From: Zoogloea sp.
GTDB lineage: Bacteria > Pseudomonadota > Gammaproteobacteria > Burkholderiales > Rhodocyclaceae
Reading direction: 5' to 3'
Assembly (NCBI GenBank): GCA_016720685.1
Contig: JADKKC010000035.1
Location: 23,566 to 87,565 of the forward strand
DNA length: 64,000 nt
Under the pieces are notes generated by a model. It worked only from the letters and a program-made list of their open reading frames with translations. It was not told the origin of the DNA and searched no databases. Shown here one piece after another: positions 1-7,323 of this stretch. Positions within the stretch are counted from its first letter, which is position 1. The number at the start of each line of letters is the position of its first letter. Made by a program: the position numbers and the translations under genes.

Positions 1-411
1 GTTGCCGTCGAGGATCGCCGCCCGCGTGCCATAACTGAAGGCGCTGATCGCCGCCGCGGTCGAGCGGCCGATGCCCGGCAGTTCGGCCAGCACGGCCGGG
101 TCGGCCGGAAACACCCCGCCGTGCCGGCCCATCACCGCCTGGGCGCACTTGTGCAGGTTGCGGGCCCGGGCGTAGTAGCCCAGGCCGCTCCACAGGGTGA
201 GCACGTCCTCCACCGGCGCGGCGGCCAGGCTGGGCAGATCGGGAAAGCGTTCGAGAAAGCGCCCGTAATACGGAATCACCGTGTCCACCTGGGTTTGCTG
301 GAGCATGATTTCCGATAGCCATACCCGGTAGGCATCACGGGTTTGCCAGGGCAGGTCATGGCGGCCGTGGCTGCGCTGCCAGTTGATCAGCGTGGTGGCG
401 AATGTGCTCAA
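1..411 (-). CDS. mutY: A/G-specific adenine glycosylase MutY (5' part, runs off the window)
   Basis: This is the N-terminal 137 codons of MutY, the base-excision repair glycosylase that removes adenine mispaired with 8-oxoguanine. Reading down from a TTG start at 411 gives STFATTLINWQ, then the family signatures WLSEIMLQQTQVDTVIPYY and, near the edge, LPGIGRSTAAAISAF, which is the helix-hairpin-helix region before the catalytic Asp. The TTG is chosen because the MutY N-terminus starts just there and no ATG or GTG lies close upstream in frame. The rest of the glycosylase domain, the iron-sulfur cluster and the MutT-like domain are outside the window. It is divergent from the flavin reductase gene, about 100 bp away. 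Confidence 0.9.
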   Translation of the reverse strand, partial: MSTFATTLINWQRSHGRHDLPWQTRDAYRVWLSEIMLQQTQVDTVIPYYGRFLERFPDLPSLAAAPVEDVLTLWSGLGYYARARNLHKCAQAVMGRHGGVFPADPAVLAELPGIGRSTAAAISAFSYGTRAAILDGN

Positions 412-510
412 TGTCCGTCCCTCTCGACGCTGGGCTGTTGCGGCGCGATAATTCCCGGCCCCCCAACAGGTTTCCGATCCGCCAAGGCGGTCGGCCATTC
501 CGATTTCATC

Positions 511-1002
511 ATGACTGTTCCCAAAAACGACCCGGCGGTCCGCGCCTTTCGCGACACGCTGAGCATGTTTCCCACCGGCGTGACGGTGATCACCGCCCGC
601 GCGCCGAGCGGCGAGCCCATCGGCCTCACGGTCAGCTCCTTCAATTCGGTGTCGCTGACGCCGCCCCTCGTGGTGTGGAGCCTGTCCGGCCACCTGCCGA
701 GCGTGCCGATCTTCGAAAACGCCGAAGTGTACGCGATCAACATCCTCGCCGACGACCAGCAGGACATCTCCCAGCGCTTCGCCAGCCGCGGCGACGACAA
801 GTTCGCCGGCCTGGCCTTCACCGAAGGGCTGGATGGCGTGCCTGTGCTGCCCGGCTGCTGTGCCTCGTTCCAGTGTCGCCAGTACGCCCGCCACCCCGGC
901 GGCGACCACGTGATCTTCATCGGCGAAGTGGTCCGCTTCGAGCGCGACGTCGCCAAAAAACCCTTGCTGTTCCAGGGCGGCGCCTACCAGCGTCTCGCCT
1001 GA
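511..1002 (+). CDS. Flavin reductase-like FMN-binding protein (163 aa)
   Basis: This protein belongs to the flavin reductase domain family (HpaC/RutF type), which reduces FMN or FAD with NAD(P)H, often to feed a two-component monooxygenase. The frame is open further upstream, but the ATG at 511 gives the normal family length and begins MTVPKNDPAVRAFRDTLS. Visible signatures are FPTGVTVITA near residue 22, GLTVSSFNSVSLTPPLV around 38-54 and GDHVIFIGEV around 132, all usual for the split-barrel FMN-binding fold. No partner monooxygenase is nearby, so the physiological electron acceptor is unknown. The alpha/beta hydrolase gene follows after 20 bp and may be cotranscribed. Confidence 0.85.
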   Translation: MTVPKNDPAVRAFRDTLSMFPTGVTVITARAPSGEPIGLTVSSFNSVSLTPPLVVWSLSGHLPSVPIFENAEVYAINILADDQQDISQRFASRGDDKFAGLAFTEGLDGVPVLPGCCASFQCRQYARHPGGDHVIFIGEVVRFERDVAKKPLLFQGGAYQRLA

Positions 1003-1022
1003 CGCTCACCGGCGCTGCCGCA

Positions 1023-1811
1023 ATGAAAGCTCCCCACTGGATCGAAACCGGCCGCGGCGAACGTGTGCTGGTGTTCCTGCACGGGATCAGCGGCGGCGCG
1101 GCCGGCGCGCTCGACATCCTGCCGCTGCTCACCCCGCCGGGCTGGCGCGGGTTGGCCTGGGACATGCCGGGCTACGGCAAAAGCCGGCAGGTCGAGCCGG
1201 TGAATTTCGACAGTTTTGCCGGCGCGCTGGTCGATCTCTTCGATGCCGCCGGGCTTGAACAGGCGGTTCTGGTCGGGCACAGCATGGGCGGCATGATTGC
1301 GCTGCAGGCGGCGGTGCGCTTTCCCGAACGCATCTCCGGCCTTGTGCTGGCCTGCTGCACGCCGGCCTTCGGCGCGCCGGCCGGGCCGCTGCAACAGGCC
1401 TTCCTGGCCCGCCGTCTCGGCCCCCTCGACGAAGGGGCCACGATGCGTGAGCTGGCCGTGGAGCTGATCCCGACCATGGTCGGCCCCGGTGCCGACCCGG
1501 TGGTGGTGCGCGATGCCGTGGACCTGATGGGCCGGATTGCGCCGGCCAGCTACCGTGCGGCCATGCACGCGCTGCTCGGCTTCGACCAGCGCGCCGCGCT
1601 GCCCGGCCTGGCGCTGCCGGCGCTGGTGCTGGCGGGCCGTCACGACGGCGTGGCGGCGCCCGCGGTACTGCGCCGCATGGCCGCAAGCCTGCCTGCCGCC
1701 ACCTACCTCGAGATCGACGCCGGCCACCTGCTGCCCTACGAGGAGCCCGCAGCCTTTGCCGCGGCGGTGCGCGAATTCCTCGCCGGCCTCGACTGCATGT
1801 CTGTCATGTGA
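1023..1811 (+). CDS. Alpha/beta-fold hydrolase (262 aa)
   Basis: A cytosolic alpha/beta hydrolase with the complete catalytic triad pattern: the nucleophile elbow GHSMGG near residue 90, an acid in GRHDG near 212, and His in DAGHLLPYEEP near 239. The oxyanion region FLHGISGG is close to the N-terminus. The ATG at 1023 puts the HG motif where the family has it; the open frame upstream is a shadow of the flavin reductase gene. It lies 20 bp after the flavin reductase and 31 bp before dgkA on the same strand. The substrate cannot be deduced; related proteins are esterases or C-C hydrolases. Confidence 0.85.
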   Translation: MKAPHWIETGRGERVLVFLHGISGGAAGALDILPLLTPPGWRGLAWDMPGYGKSRQVEPVNFDSFAGALVDLFDAAGLEQAVLVGHSMGGMIALQAAVRFPERISGLVLACCTPAFGAPAGPLQQAFLARRLGPLDEGATMRELAVELIPTMVGPGADPVVVRDAVDLMGRIAPASYRAAMHALLGFDQRAALPGLALPALVLAGRHDGVAAPAVLRRMAASLPAATYLEIDAGHLLPYEEPAAFAAAVREFLAGLDCMSVM

Positions 1812-1842
1812 GCCGTTCAGGCTCGATGATTTTTATCCCGCC

Positions 1843-2214
1843 ATGAACGAGAGCCCCTTCAAAGGCAAGACCGGCCTGGTCCGCGTCTGGAACGCCTTTC
1901 ATTACTCCATGGCCGGTCTTGCTGCGGCCTACCGCAACGAAGACGCCTTCCGCCAGGAGGTGCTGCTTGCCGCGCTGCTGGTTCCGCTGGCCCTGTGGCT
2001 GCCGGCGAGCGGCGTGGGCAAGGCGCTGATGATATGCAGCGTGTTGCTGGTGATCCTGGTCGAACTGATCAATTCCGCCGTCGAGGCCGCCGTCGACCGC
2101 ATTTCCCTCGAGCACCACCATCTTGCCAAGCGCGCCAAGGACATCGGCAGCGCCGCGGTTTTCGTGGCGCTGGTGAATGCGGTGGTAGTCTGGCTGCTCG
2201 TATTGTTCGCCTGA
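1843..2214 (+). CDS. dgkA: Diacylglycerol kinase
   Basis: DgkA is a small inner-membrane enzyme that phosphorylates diacylglycerol released by lipopolysaccharide and osmoregulated glucan synthesis back to phosphatidic acid. From the ATG at 1843 the protein is 123 aa, the usual length. It has the amphipathic N-terminal helix, three hydrophobic segments and the family signature ELINSAVEAAVDR followed by HHHLAKRAKDIGSAAV, which contains the catalytic Glu. Longer upstream starts in the same frame overlap the hydrolase gene and add no family sequence. Confidence 0.95.
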   Translation: MNESPFKGKTGLVRVWNAFHYSMAGLAAAYRNEDAFRQEVLLAALLVPLALWLPASGVGKALMICSVLLVILVELINSAVEAAVDRISLEHHHLAKRAKDIGSAAVFVALVNAVVVWLLVLFA

Positions 2215-2237
2215 ACCTGTCCGCTATCCGATTCCCG

Positions 2238-2447
2238 ATGACATCCCGAACCGCCCGCCAAAACAAAAAGCCCTGCGTCAATTGCACCTGCGCCACCACC
2301 GGCTTCTGCCCGCGGGGCGTGGGCGCCAACATTCCGCCCGAACTCGCCGCCCAGACCACCGCGCCGGCCAAGCCCCGCTCGCCCGGCCAGGTGCGCCGCG
2401 AGCAGCTCGCCCAGCTGGCGGGCAACCGCAAGAAGATGCGCTTTTGA
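2238..2447 (+). CDS. Small cysteine-rich basic protein (69 aa), unknown function
   Basis: From an ATG at 2238, 23 bp after dgkA, this reads a 69-residue protein with a compact Cys motif near the N-terminus (CVNCTCATTGFC; spacing CxxCxCxxxxxC) followed by a Pro/Ala-rich stretch and a basic tail ending KKMRF. The cysteines suggest a small zinc or iron-sulfur knuckle, but this is inference; I do not recognise the family. Its position between dgkA and yejK and its G+C content match the flanking core genes. The reading frame is open further upstream, inside dgkA, but that part is a shadow. Confidence 0.6.
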   Translation: MTSRTARQNKKPCVNCTCATTGFCPRGVGANIPPELAAQTTAPAKPRSPGQVRREQLAQLAGNRKKMRF

Positions 2448-2507
2448 GTGGCGCCCGAGCCGCGGCCCCGTGCGACAATCCCGCCCCCTCATTTGCCGGA
2501 CGCCCCC

Positions 2508-3515
2508 ATGACCGAGTCGACGCACACCCTCACCGCCCTCGTCGTTCACCGCCTGATCCGTGCTGCCGAGGGGCCGTCGCAGCTTGAACTGCGTTCCGCG
2601 CCAAACCCCCTCGACGACGCCTCCGCGCGCCTGATGGAGCGCCTGTGCCGGTATTTCGCCGAACGGCCGGGCAAGGGTTTCGGGCATTTCGAGCGGGACG
2701 AACGCAGCTTTCCGATGCCGGCCATGGTGCGCCGGCATGTGATCGAAGAGAGCATCGACTTCACGGCCTTCTCGGCCGAAATGCTGGCCCATCTGCAGCA
2801 GCGGGTGGACGAGGACAAGGTGGACGACGGCGGCTACGTGCTGATCGCCCGCGCCACCGTGTTTGGCGCCGACTGCCTGTACGTGGCGCTGCTGCAGGAA
2901 ACCCTCGGTACGGTGATCGGCGAAGGGCTGTCGATCCACGACAGCCCGCACCTGGATTTTGCCGGCCTGCAGGTGGCCGGGCGCATCGACATCACGGCCT
3001 GGCAGGCCGGCGCCGAGCGCTACATCGCCTTCCTGAAAGGTCGCGGCGATCTGGCCGGCTGGTTCAAGCGTTTTCTGGGCTGTACCGACGTGGTCATTGC
3101 GCTCAAGGAAACCCGGAAACTCGTCGAAACGCTCACCCACTTCGCCGAAACCCAGCAGCTTGAAGCGCCGGCCCGCGACGAACTGATGGAGCGCGCTCAC
3201 CTGGTGCTCGAGCAGATGCACGAAAGCGGCGCCGCGCTGGATCTGGCGGCGGTTGCCAACGAGGTGTTTCCGGATGCGCCGCAAAAGCTCCAGGCCACGC
3301 TCCAGGACGAAGCCCTCGATCTGGCCAGCGGCTTCGTGCCCGACAAGCGCGCGCTGCGCCCGCTGATCCGCTTCAAGGCCAGCGCCGAGGACTGGAAGCT
3401 GGAGTTCGAACGCAGCGGCCTGCGCTCGGGCGCCGTGCAATACGACGAAGCCAACAACACGCTGGTGCTGACCAACGTGCCGGAAAGTCTGAAGAAGATG
3501 CTGCTGGAAGGCTGA
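2508..3515 (+). CDS. yejK: Nucleoid-associated protein of the YejK/NdpA family (335 aa)
   Basis: YejK (NdpA) is a conserved nucleoid-associated protein of about 335 aa; this copy has 335 aa from the ATG at 2508. Signature segments are visible: an N-terminal block with LMERLCRYFAERPGKGFGHF around residues 44-64, the central HLDFAGLQVAGRIDITAWQAG region, YIAFLKGRGD followed by WFKRFLGC, and the C-terminal VPDKRALRPLIRFKA. An ATG-less upstream extension exists in frame but precedes the usual N-terminus. It converges on the rlmN-like gene, with only 10 bp between the two stop codons. Confidence 0.85.
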   Translation: MTESTHTLTALVVHRLIRAAEGPSQLELRSAPNPLDDASARLMERLCRYFAERPGKGFGHFERDERSFPMPAMVRRHVIEESIDFTAFSAEMLAHLQQRVDEDKVDDGGYVLIARATVFGADCLYVALLQETLGTVIGEGLSIHDSPHLDFAGLQVAGRIDITAWQAGAERYIAFLKGRGDLAGWFKRFLGCTDVVIALKETRKLVETLTHFAETQQLEAPARDELMERAHLVLEQMHESGAALDLAAVANEVFPDAPQKLQATLQDEALDLASGFVPDKRALRPLIRFKASAEDWKLEFERSGLRSGAVQYDEANNTLVLTNVPESLKKMLLEG

Positions 3516-3525
3516 GCGGGCGCCT

Positions 3526-4551
3526 TCAGCGCACGAAGCGAACCGGCGCTTCAGTGGCGAGGGTGCGCGCCCGCAACTGGCCGCAGCCGCCGTCCACATC
3601 CTGCCCGGCCGAATTGCGCAGCTTGGTGAGGATGCCGCGGCGGTGCAGCTGGCGGGCGATGTCGGCGGCCTTGTCCCACGCCGGGCGGCGGAAGGGCAGG
3701 TCGGGGATGGTGTTGTACGGGATCATGTTCATGAGCGCGTACTTGCCGGAAAGCAGGCGGACGATGCCGTCGAGTTCTTCCGGGCCGTCATTGACGCCGT
3801 CGATCAGCGTCCATTGGTACTGGATCGGGTAGCCGGTGCGGCGGGCGTAGGCCTCGCCGAGTTCGACGAGTTCGTCCGGATCGATGCGCGGCGCCTTGGG
3901 CAGCAGCTCGGCGCGCAGCCCGGCGCGGCTGGTGTGCAGCGACAAGGCCAGCGCCGGCTTCACCACCAGTTCGGGCAGGCGCTCGAAGACGCGGCGGTCG
4001 CCCACCGTGGAGAACACCAGGTTCTTGTGGCCGATGCCGCCCTCGGTGCCGAGCAGCTGGATCGCTTCGATCACGTTTTCCAGGTTGTGGGCGGGTTCGC
4101 CCATGCCCATGAAAACCACCTTTTTAACCGGCCGCTGCTGCCGCGCCAGCACCACCTGGGCGACGATCTCGGCGCTGCCCACCTGGCGCAGCAGGCCGTC
4201 GCGCCCGGTCATGCAGAACACGCAGCCCACCGCGCAGCCCACCTGGCTCGACACGCACAGGCCGTCGCGGGGCAGGAGCACGCTTTCGATGGTCTGACCA
4301 TCGGGCAGCTCGACCAGCAGGCGCGCCGAACCGTCGTCGGCCGGGTGTTCGGAGCGCAGGCGCGCCAGCCCGGCCAGTTCGGCCGAAATGGCCGGCAGGG
4401 CGTCGAGCACCGGCTGGGGCAGCATGGGCCCGCGCCGCGTCGGGCCGGCGTCGAGGGGCAGGGCGTGGGTCCAGGCACGCAGGATGCGCTGGACGTGCAC
4501 GGGTTTTGCGCCCAGCTCGGCCAGGCGCTGGCGAAGGTTTTCGATGCGCAT
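3526..4551 (-). CDS. RlmN-family radical SAM rRNA/tRNA adenine C2-methyltransferase
   Basis: A 341-aa radical SAM protein of the RlmN/Cfr family, which methylates adenine C2 (23S rRNA A2503 and some tRNAs) through a methyl-cysteine relay. The SAM cluster motif CxxxCxxC is at C106, C110 and C113, preceded by the conserved C99 of LCVSSQVGC. The C-terminal methyl-carrying Cys is present in GQDVDGGCGQL. Other family blocks are VVFMGMGEP, STVGDRRVF, LALSLHTSRAGLR and MNMIPYNTIPDLPFRRP. The ATG at 4551 is chosen because it begins MRIENLRQRLAELG, the normal N-terminal helix; a much longer open frame upstream is not family sequence. It may be an RlmN paralogue, so I give no symbol. Confidence 0.85.
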   Translation of the reverse strand: MRIENLRQRLAELGAKPVHVQRILRAWTHALPLDAGPTRRGPMLPQPVLDALPAISAELAGLARLRSEHPADDGSARLLVELPDGQTIESVLLPRDGLCVSSQVGCAVGCVFCMTGRDGLLRQVGSAEIVAQVVLARQQRPVKKVVFMGMGEPAHNLENVIEAIQLLGTEGGIGHKNLVFSTVGDRRVFERLPELVVKPALALSLHTSRAGLRAELLPKAPRIDPDELVELGEAYARRTGYPIQYQWTLIDGVNDGPEELDGIVRLLSGKYALMNMIPYNTIPDLPFRRPAWDKAADIARQLHRRGILTKLRNSAGQDVDGGCGQLRARTLATEAPVRFVR

Positions 4552-4630
4552 GAGGGGGCGAATGATAGGCTTTTTTTGACGGTTTTTCAGGGGTTTGGCG
4601 GCGCCTTCGAGCGATGTTCCGTCTGGCCGC

Positions 4631-4801
4631 ATGAGCCATGAAATCCGCACCCCGATCAAGGCCATTCCGGGCATTGCCCAGGTGATGCTGCGCGGCGACA
4701 TGGCCGGGGCGACGGCCTGTGACCGGAACGTGATGGACATGCGGGTGCCCGGAATGGACGGGCTGGAGGCCGGCATAAACGATTCCATTCCCAAGCCGGC
4801 G
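4631..4801 (+). pseudogene. Condensed relic of a hybrid histidine kinase
   Basis: Within 57 codons this stretch contains three widely separated landmarks of a hybrid kinase: an H-box (MSHEIRTPIKAIPG), a receiver phosphorylation loop (VMDMRVPGMDGLEAG) and a receiver Lys box (INDSIPKPA). In a real kinase these lie several hundred residues apart, so this looks like a gene that has lost most of its interior in successive deletions while the fragments stayed in one frame. There is no plausible function. It sits between rlmN and a small basic gene. The intact hybrid kinase 3 kb away has the same three motifs and may be a relative. Confidence 0.55.
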
Positions 4802-4838
4802 CTGCCCGGATGGCCGCTGCCCTCCCGCCGGGAAGCTT

Positions 4839-4964
4839 CTAGCGGGCAATCAGCGGGACGATGTCCTTGGCGTGCTTCTTGGCTTGTTTGGCGGCCTTTT
4901 TTTCCTTGGGGTTCAAGGCGGGCTGTTTTTTGGCTTCCTTGTTGCTCTGCTGCGTCTTGGTCAT
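4839..4964 (-). CDS. Small Lys/Ala-rich basic protein (41 aa)
   Basis: An ATG at 4964 preceded by a good Shine-Dalgarno (CAGGAGCACGATC) opens a 41-codon frame beginning MTKTQQSNKEAKKQP and ending in HAKDIVPLIAR. About a third of the residues are Lys, most of the rest Ala, Gln and Asn; the protein would be a highly charged soluble helix. I do not recognise a named family. The ribosome binding site, the clean stop and the biased composition argue that it is a real small gene. Confidence 0.55.
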   Translation of the reverse strand: MTKTQQSNKEAKKQPALNPKEKKAAKQAKKHAKDIVPLIAR

Positions 4965-5087
4965 GATCGTGCTCCTGGTGGGCTCCTGGCGAACGCCGGG
5001 CGCACTTCACTATAGGCCGATGGGCGGCGGCAAACCGTCGCGGCAAAAATATGGCGCACGCGTTGGCTCCCGCCCGCCAGGCGGGTT

Positions 5088-6200
5088 TCAGCGCATCCCG
5101 ATGCGCGCGCCCTTGAACAGGTCGGGGAGCCCGCGGGGCTGGCTGCGCCAGTACTGGCAGGGCGCAGCCACCTGAGCGCCCAGTTTTGCGGCGGCGTGCC
5201 ACGGCCAGCGGGGGTTGTAGAGCATGGCGCGGGCGATGCCGACCAGATCGGCCTGGCCCGTGGCGACGATTTCCTCGGCGTGTTCGGCTTCGGTGATGAG
5301 GCCCACGGCGATGGTCGGCAGGCCGGTTTCGGCACGGATGCGCTCGGCGAAGGGCACCTGGTAGCCCGGCGCCAGCGCAATCTTCTGCAGGGGCGACAGG
5401 CCGCCGGTGGATACATGGATGAAGTCGCAGCCGCGCACTTTCAGGGCCTGGGCCAGGGCCACGCTTTGTTCCAGATCCCAGCCGCCCTCCACCCAGTCGG
5501 TGGCCGAAATGCGGATGCCCACCGGTTTGCCGGCCGGAAAGGCGGCGCGCACGGCGTCGAACACTTCGAGCGGAAAACGCATGCGGTTCTCGATATTGCC
5601 GCCGTAGGCGTCGTCACGCAGGTTGGTGAGCGGCGACAGGAACTGGTGCAGCAGGTAGCCGTGGGCGCCGTGCAGCTCGACGCAGTCCAGCCCGATGCGG
5701 GCGGCGCGGCGGGCCGCGTCGGCGAAGGCCTCGCGGATGCGCACGAGGCCGGCGGCGTCGAGGGCCAGCGGGGCGGCTTCGCCGGGCAGGTATTTGAGCG
5801 CCGAGGGGGCCACGGTCGGCCAGCCGCCTGCGGCCGGCGGGAGCAGCTGCCCGCCGGCCCAGGGCACGGCGCTGGAGGCCTTGCGCCCGGCGTGGGCGAG
5901 CTGAATGCCGATCGGCGTGGCCGAATACTTGCGCACGCCTTCGAGTACCCGCCCGAGGGCCGCTTGGTTGGCGTCCGACCACAGGCCGACGTCGTCCGGC
6001 GAAATGCGCCCGATCGCTTCGACCGCCGTTGCTTCGATGACCAGCAGGCCGGCGCCGGATTCGGCCAGCTGGCCCAGGTGAATCATGTGCCAGTCGGTGG
6101 CGTTGCCGTCCTCTGCCGAGTACTGGCACATGGGGGGAATGACGATACGGTTGGGCAGGGTGAGATTGCCGATGGCGTACGGGGAGAAGAGGGCGGACAT
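5088..6200 (-). CDS. NADH:flavin oxidoreductase, Old Yellow Enzyme family (YqjM-like, 370 aa)
   Basis: An FMN-dependent ene-reductase of the YqjM/thermophilic-like Old Yellow Enzyme class, reducing activated C=C bonds with NAD(P)H. From the ATG at 6200 (MSALFSPYAIGNLTLPNR) it is 370 aa. Diagnostic features are the redox-tuning Cys in PPMCQYSAEDG, the substrate-binding His pair in VELHGAHGYLLHQFLSP, then TNLRDDAYGG and the phosphate-binding VGIARAMLYNP near the C-terminus. An in-frame extension to 6281 would add residues before the normal N-terminus and is not used. Such enzymes usually act in xenobiotic or oxidative-stress detoxification. Confidence 0.93.
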   Translation of the reverse strand: MSALFSPYAIGNLTLPNRIVIPPMCQYSAEDGNATDWHMIHLGQLAESGAGLLVIEATAVEAIGRISPDDVGLWSDANQAALGRVLEGVRKYSATPIGIQLAHAGRKASSAVPWAGGQLLPPAAGGWPTVAPSALKYLPGEAAPLALDAAGLVRIREAFADAARRAARIGLDCVELHGAHGYLLHQFLSPLTNLRDDAYGGNIENRMRFPLEVFDAVRAAFPAGKPVGIRISATDWVEGGWDLEQSVALAQALKVRGCDFIHVSTGGLSPLQKIALAPGYQVPFAERIRAETGLPTIAVGLITEAEHAEEIVATGQADLVGIARAMLYNPRWPWHAAAKLGAQVAAPCQYWRSQPRGLPDLFKGARIGMR

Positions 6201-6495
6201 GGGGGCTCCGGAAGAAGGGAATGCGGCATGATCCCAGAAAACACGGTGGCCGGTAATTTGCGCAAAACCCCTAGCGAACACCGCTTGCCAGGTTTGGGCG
6301 GCACGCGCTCTTGCGTGGCACGACGAGCCTTTTCCGGGTATGCGTACGCACTATCTGCCGCAGCGGCCTGCGGCTCAAGTCGGGCGGCGGGGCGCCGCTA
6401 TTAACAGCTGGGCGTGTTGATGCGCGCGGTGAAAGGATGCCGCGGTTCTGCATGAGCACCGCTCCGAAGCTCCTTCAATCATTTTCTGGGTAACA
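6201..6495. other. Intergenic stretch, presumably promoters of the flanking divergent genes
   Basis: About 295 bases separate the divergent Old Yellow Enzyme and binding-protein genes. I see no coding gene, tRNA or convincing operator in it. The frames open here lack ribosome binding sites and family sequence. Confidence 0.4.
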
Positions 6496-7323
6496 ATGCC
6501 GATGTATCCGTCACATCCTTTCCCTGTTCTTCTGGGCTGCATGGCCGCGCTGCTGGCACTGCCCGTATCCGCCGAAACCCTCAAGATCGGTGGCACCGGC
6601 TCATCGGCCTCCCTCGTTGAGCGGCTGTTCGAAGAGTTTCGCAAGCAGGTGCCCGATGCGGAACTCTTCCAGCCCACCCCGCCGCTGGGCTCCGGAGGTG
6701 CGCTGAAGGCCCTGGCGGGTGGGCGCATTGACGTGGCTTTCGCCGGGCGGCCGCTCAAGCCCGAGGAGGCGGCGCAGGTGGGGCGGCATTTCAGGCTGGC
6801 CAGAACGCCCTTTGTGCTGGCGTCGTCGGGTGGCCAGAAGAAAAACGGCTTCAGCCTCGATGAACTGGCGGGCGTTTATTCCGGCACACAGTCTGGCTGG
6901 GAGGACGGCAGCCCGATCCGTCTTGTGCTGCGTGCCAGCTTCGAAAGCGATACGGCGCTCCTCCGGTCCATGTCGCTGGCGATGGCGCAGGCGGTCGACG
7001 ACGCGGCGCGGCGCCCAGGCATGGCGATGGGGCAGGACGATCTGGAAACCCTCAAGCTGCTGACGCGCACGCCGGGCTCATTCGGCCCCACCACGCTGGG
7101 GCTGCTGAGCGTCACCGGCTCGCGCCTGACCGTGTTTCCCCTCAACGGCGTGACGCCGAGCCTCGCGACGCTCAGGAGCGGCAGCTACGTCTGGAGCAAG
7201 GACATGAGCGTTGTCCTGCCGCGCCAGCCGACTCCGCTGGCCGAGCGCTTCGTCGGCTTTTTGCACAGTGACAAGGCCCGGGCCCTGCTGCTGCGTTACG
7301 ACTACCTGCCCTACGCGCAATGA
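6496..7323 (+). CDS. Periplasmic phosphate-type substrate-binding protein, probable sensor partner
   Basis: A 275-aa exported protein resembling PstS-type binding proteins. It has a signal peptide (hydrophobic residues about 10-24, cleavage likely after VSA before ETLKIG). The mature part starts with the ligand-binding pattern LKIGGTGSSASLVERLFEEF, and GGRIDVAFAGRPLKPEE is typical of the fold. It is not followed by transporter genes. Its stop codon overlaps the start of a hybrid histidine kinase by four bases, so the likely role is to present a ligand to that kinase. The ligand is not known; phosphate or another oxyanion is a guess from family. Confidence 0.75.
   Translation: MPMYPSHPFPVLLGCMAALLALPVSAETLKIGGTGSSASLVERLFEEFRKQVPDAELFQPTPPLGSGGALKALAGGRIDVAFAGRPLKPEEAAQVGRHFRLARTPFVLASSGGQKKNGFSLDELAGVYSGTQSGWEDGSPIRLVLRASFESDTALLRSMSLAMAQAVDDAARRPGMAMGQDDLETLKLLTRTPGSFGPTTLGLLSVTGSRLTVFPLNGVTPSLATLRSGSYVWSKDMSVVLPRQPTPLAERFVGFLHSDKARALLLRYDYLPYAQ

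Noticed and set aside
4552..5202. A 217-codon N-terminal extension of the rlmN-like gene
   Set aside because: It passes antisense through the kinase relic and through the small basic gene in another frame, and RlmN proteins start at the MRIENLRQ position.
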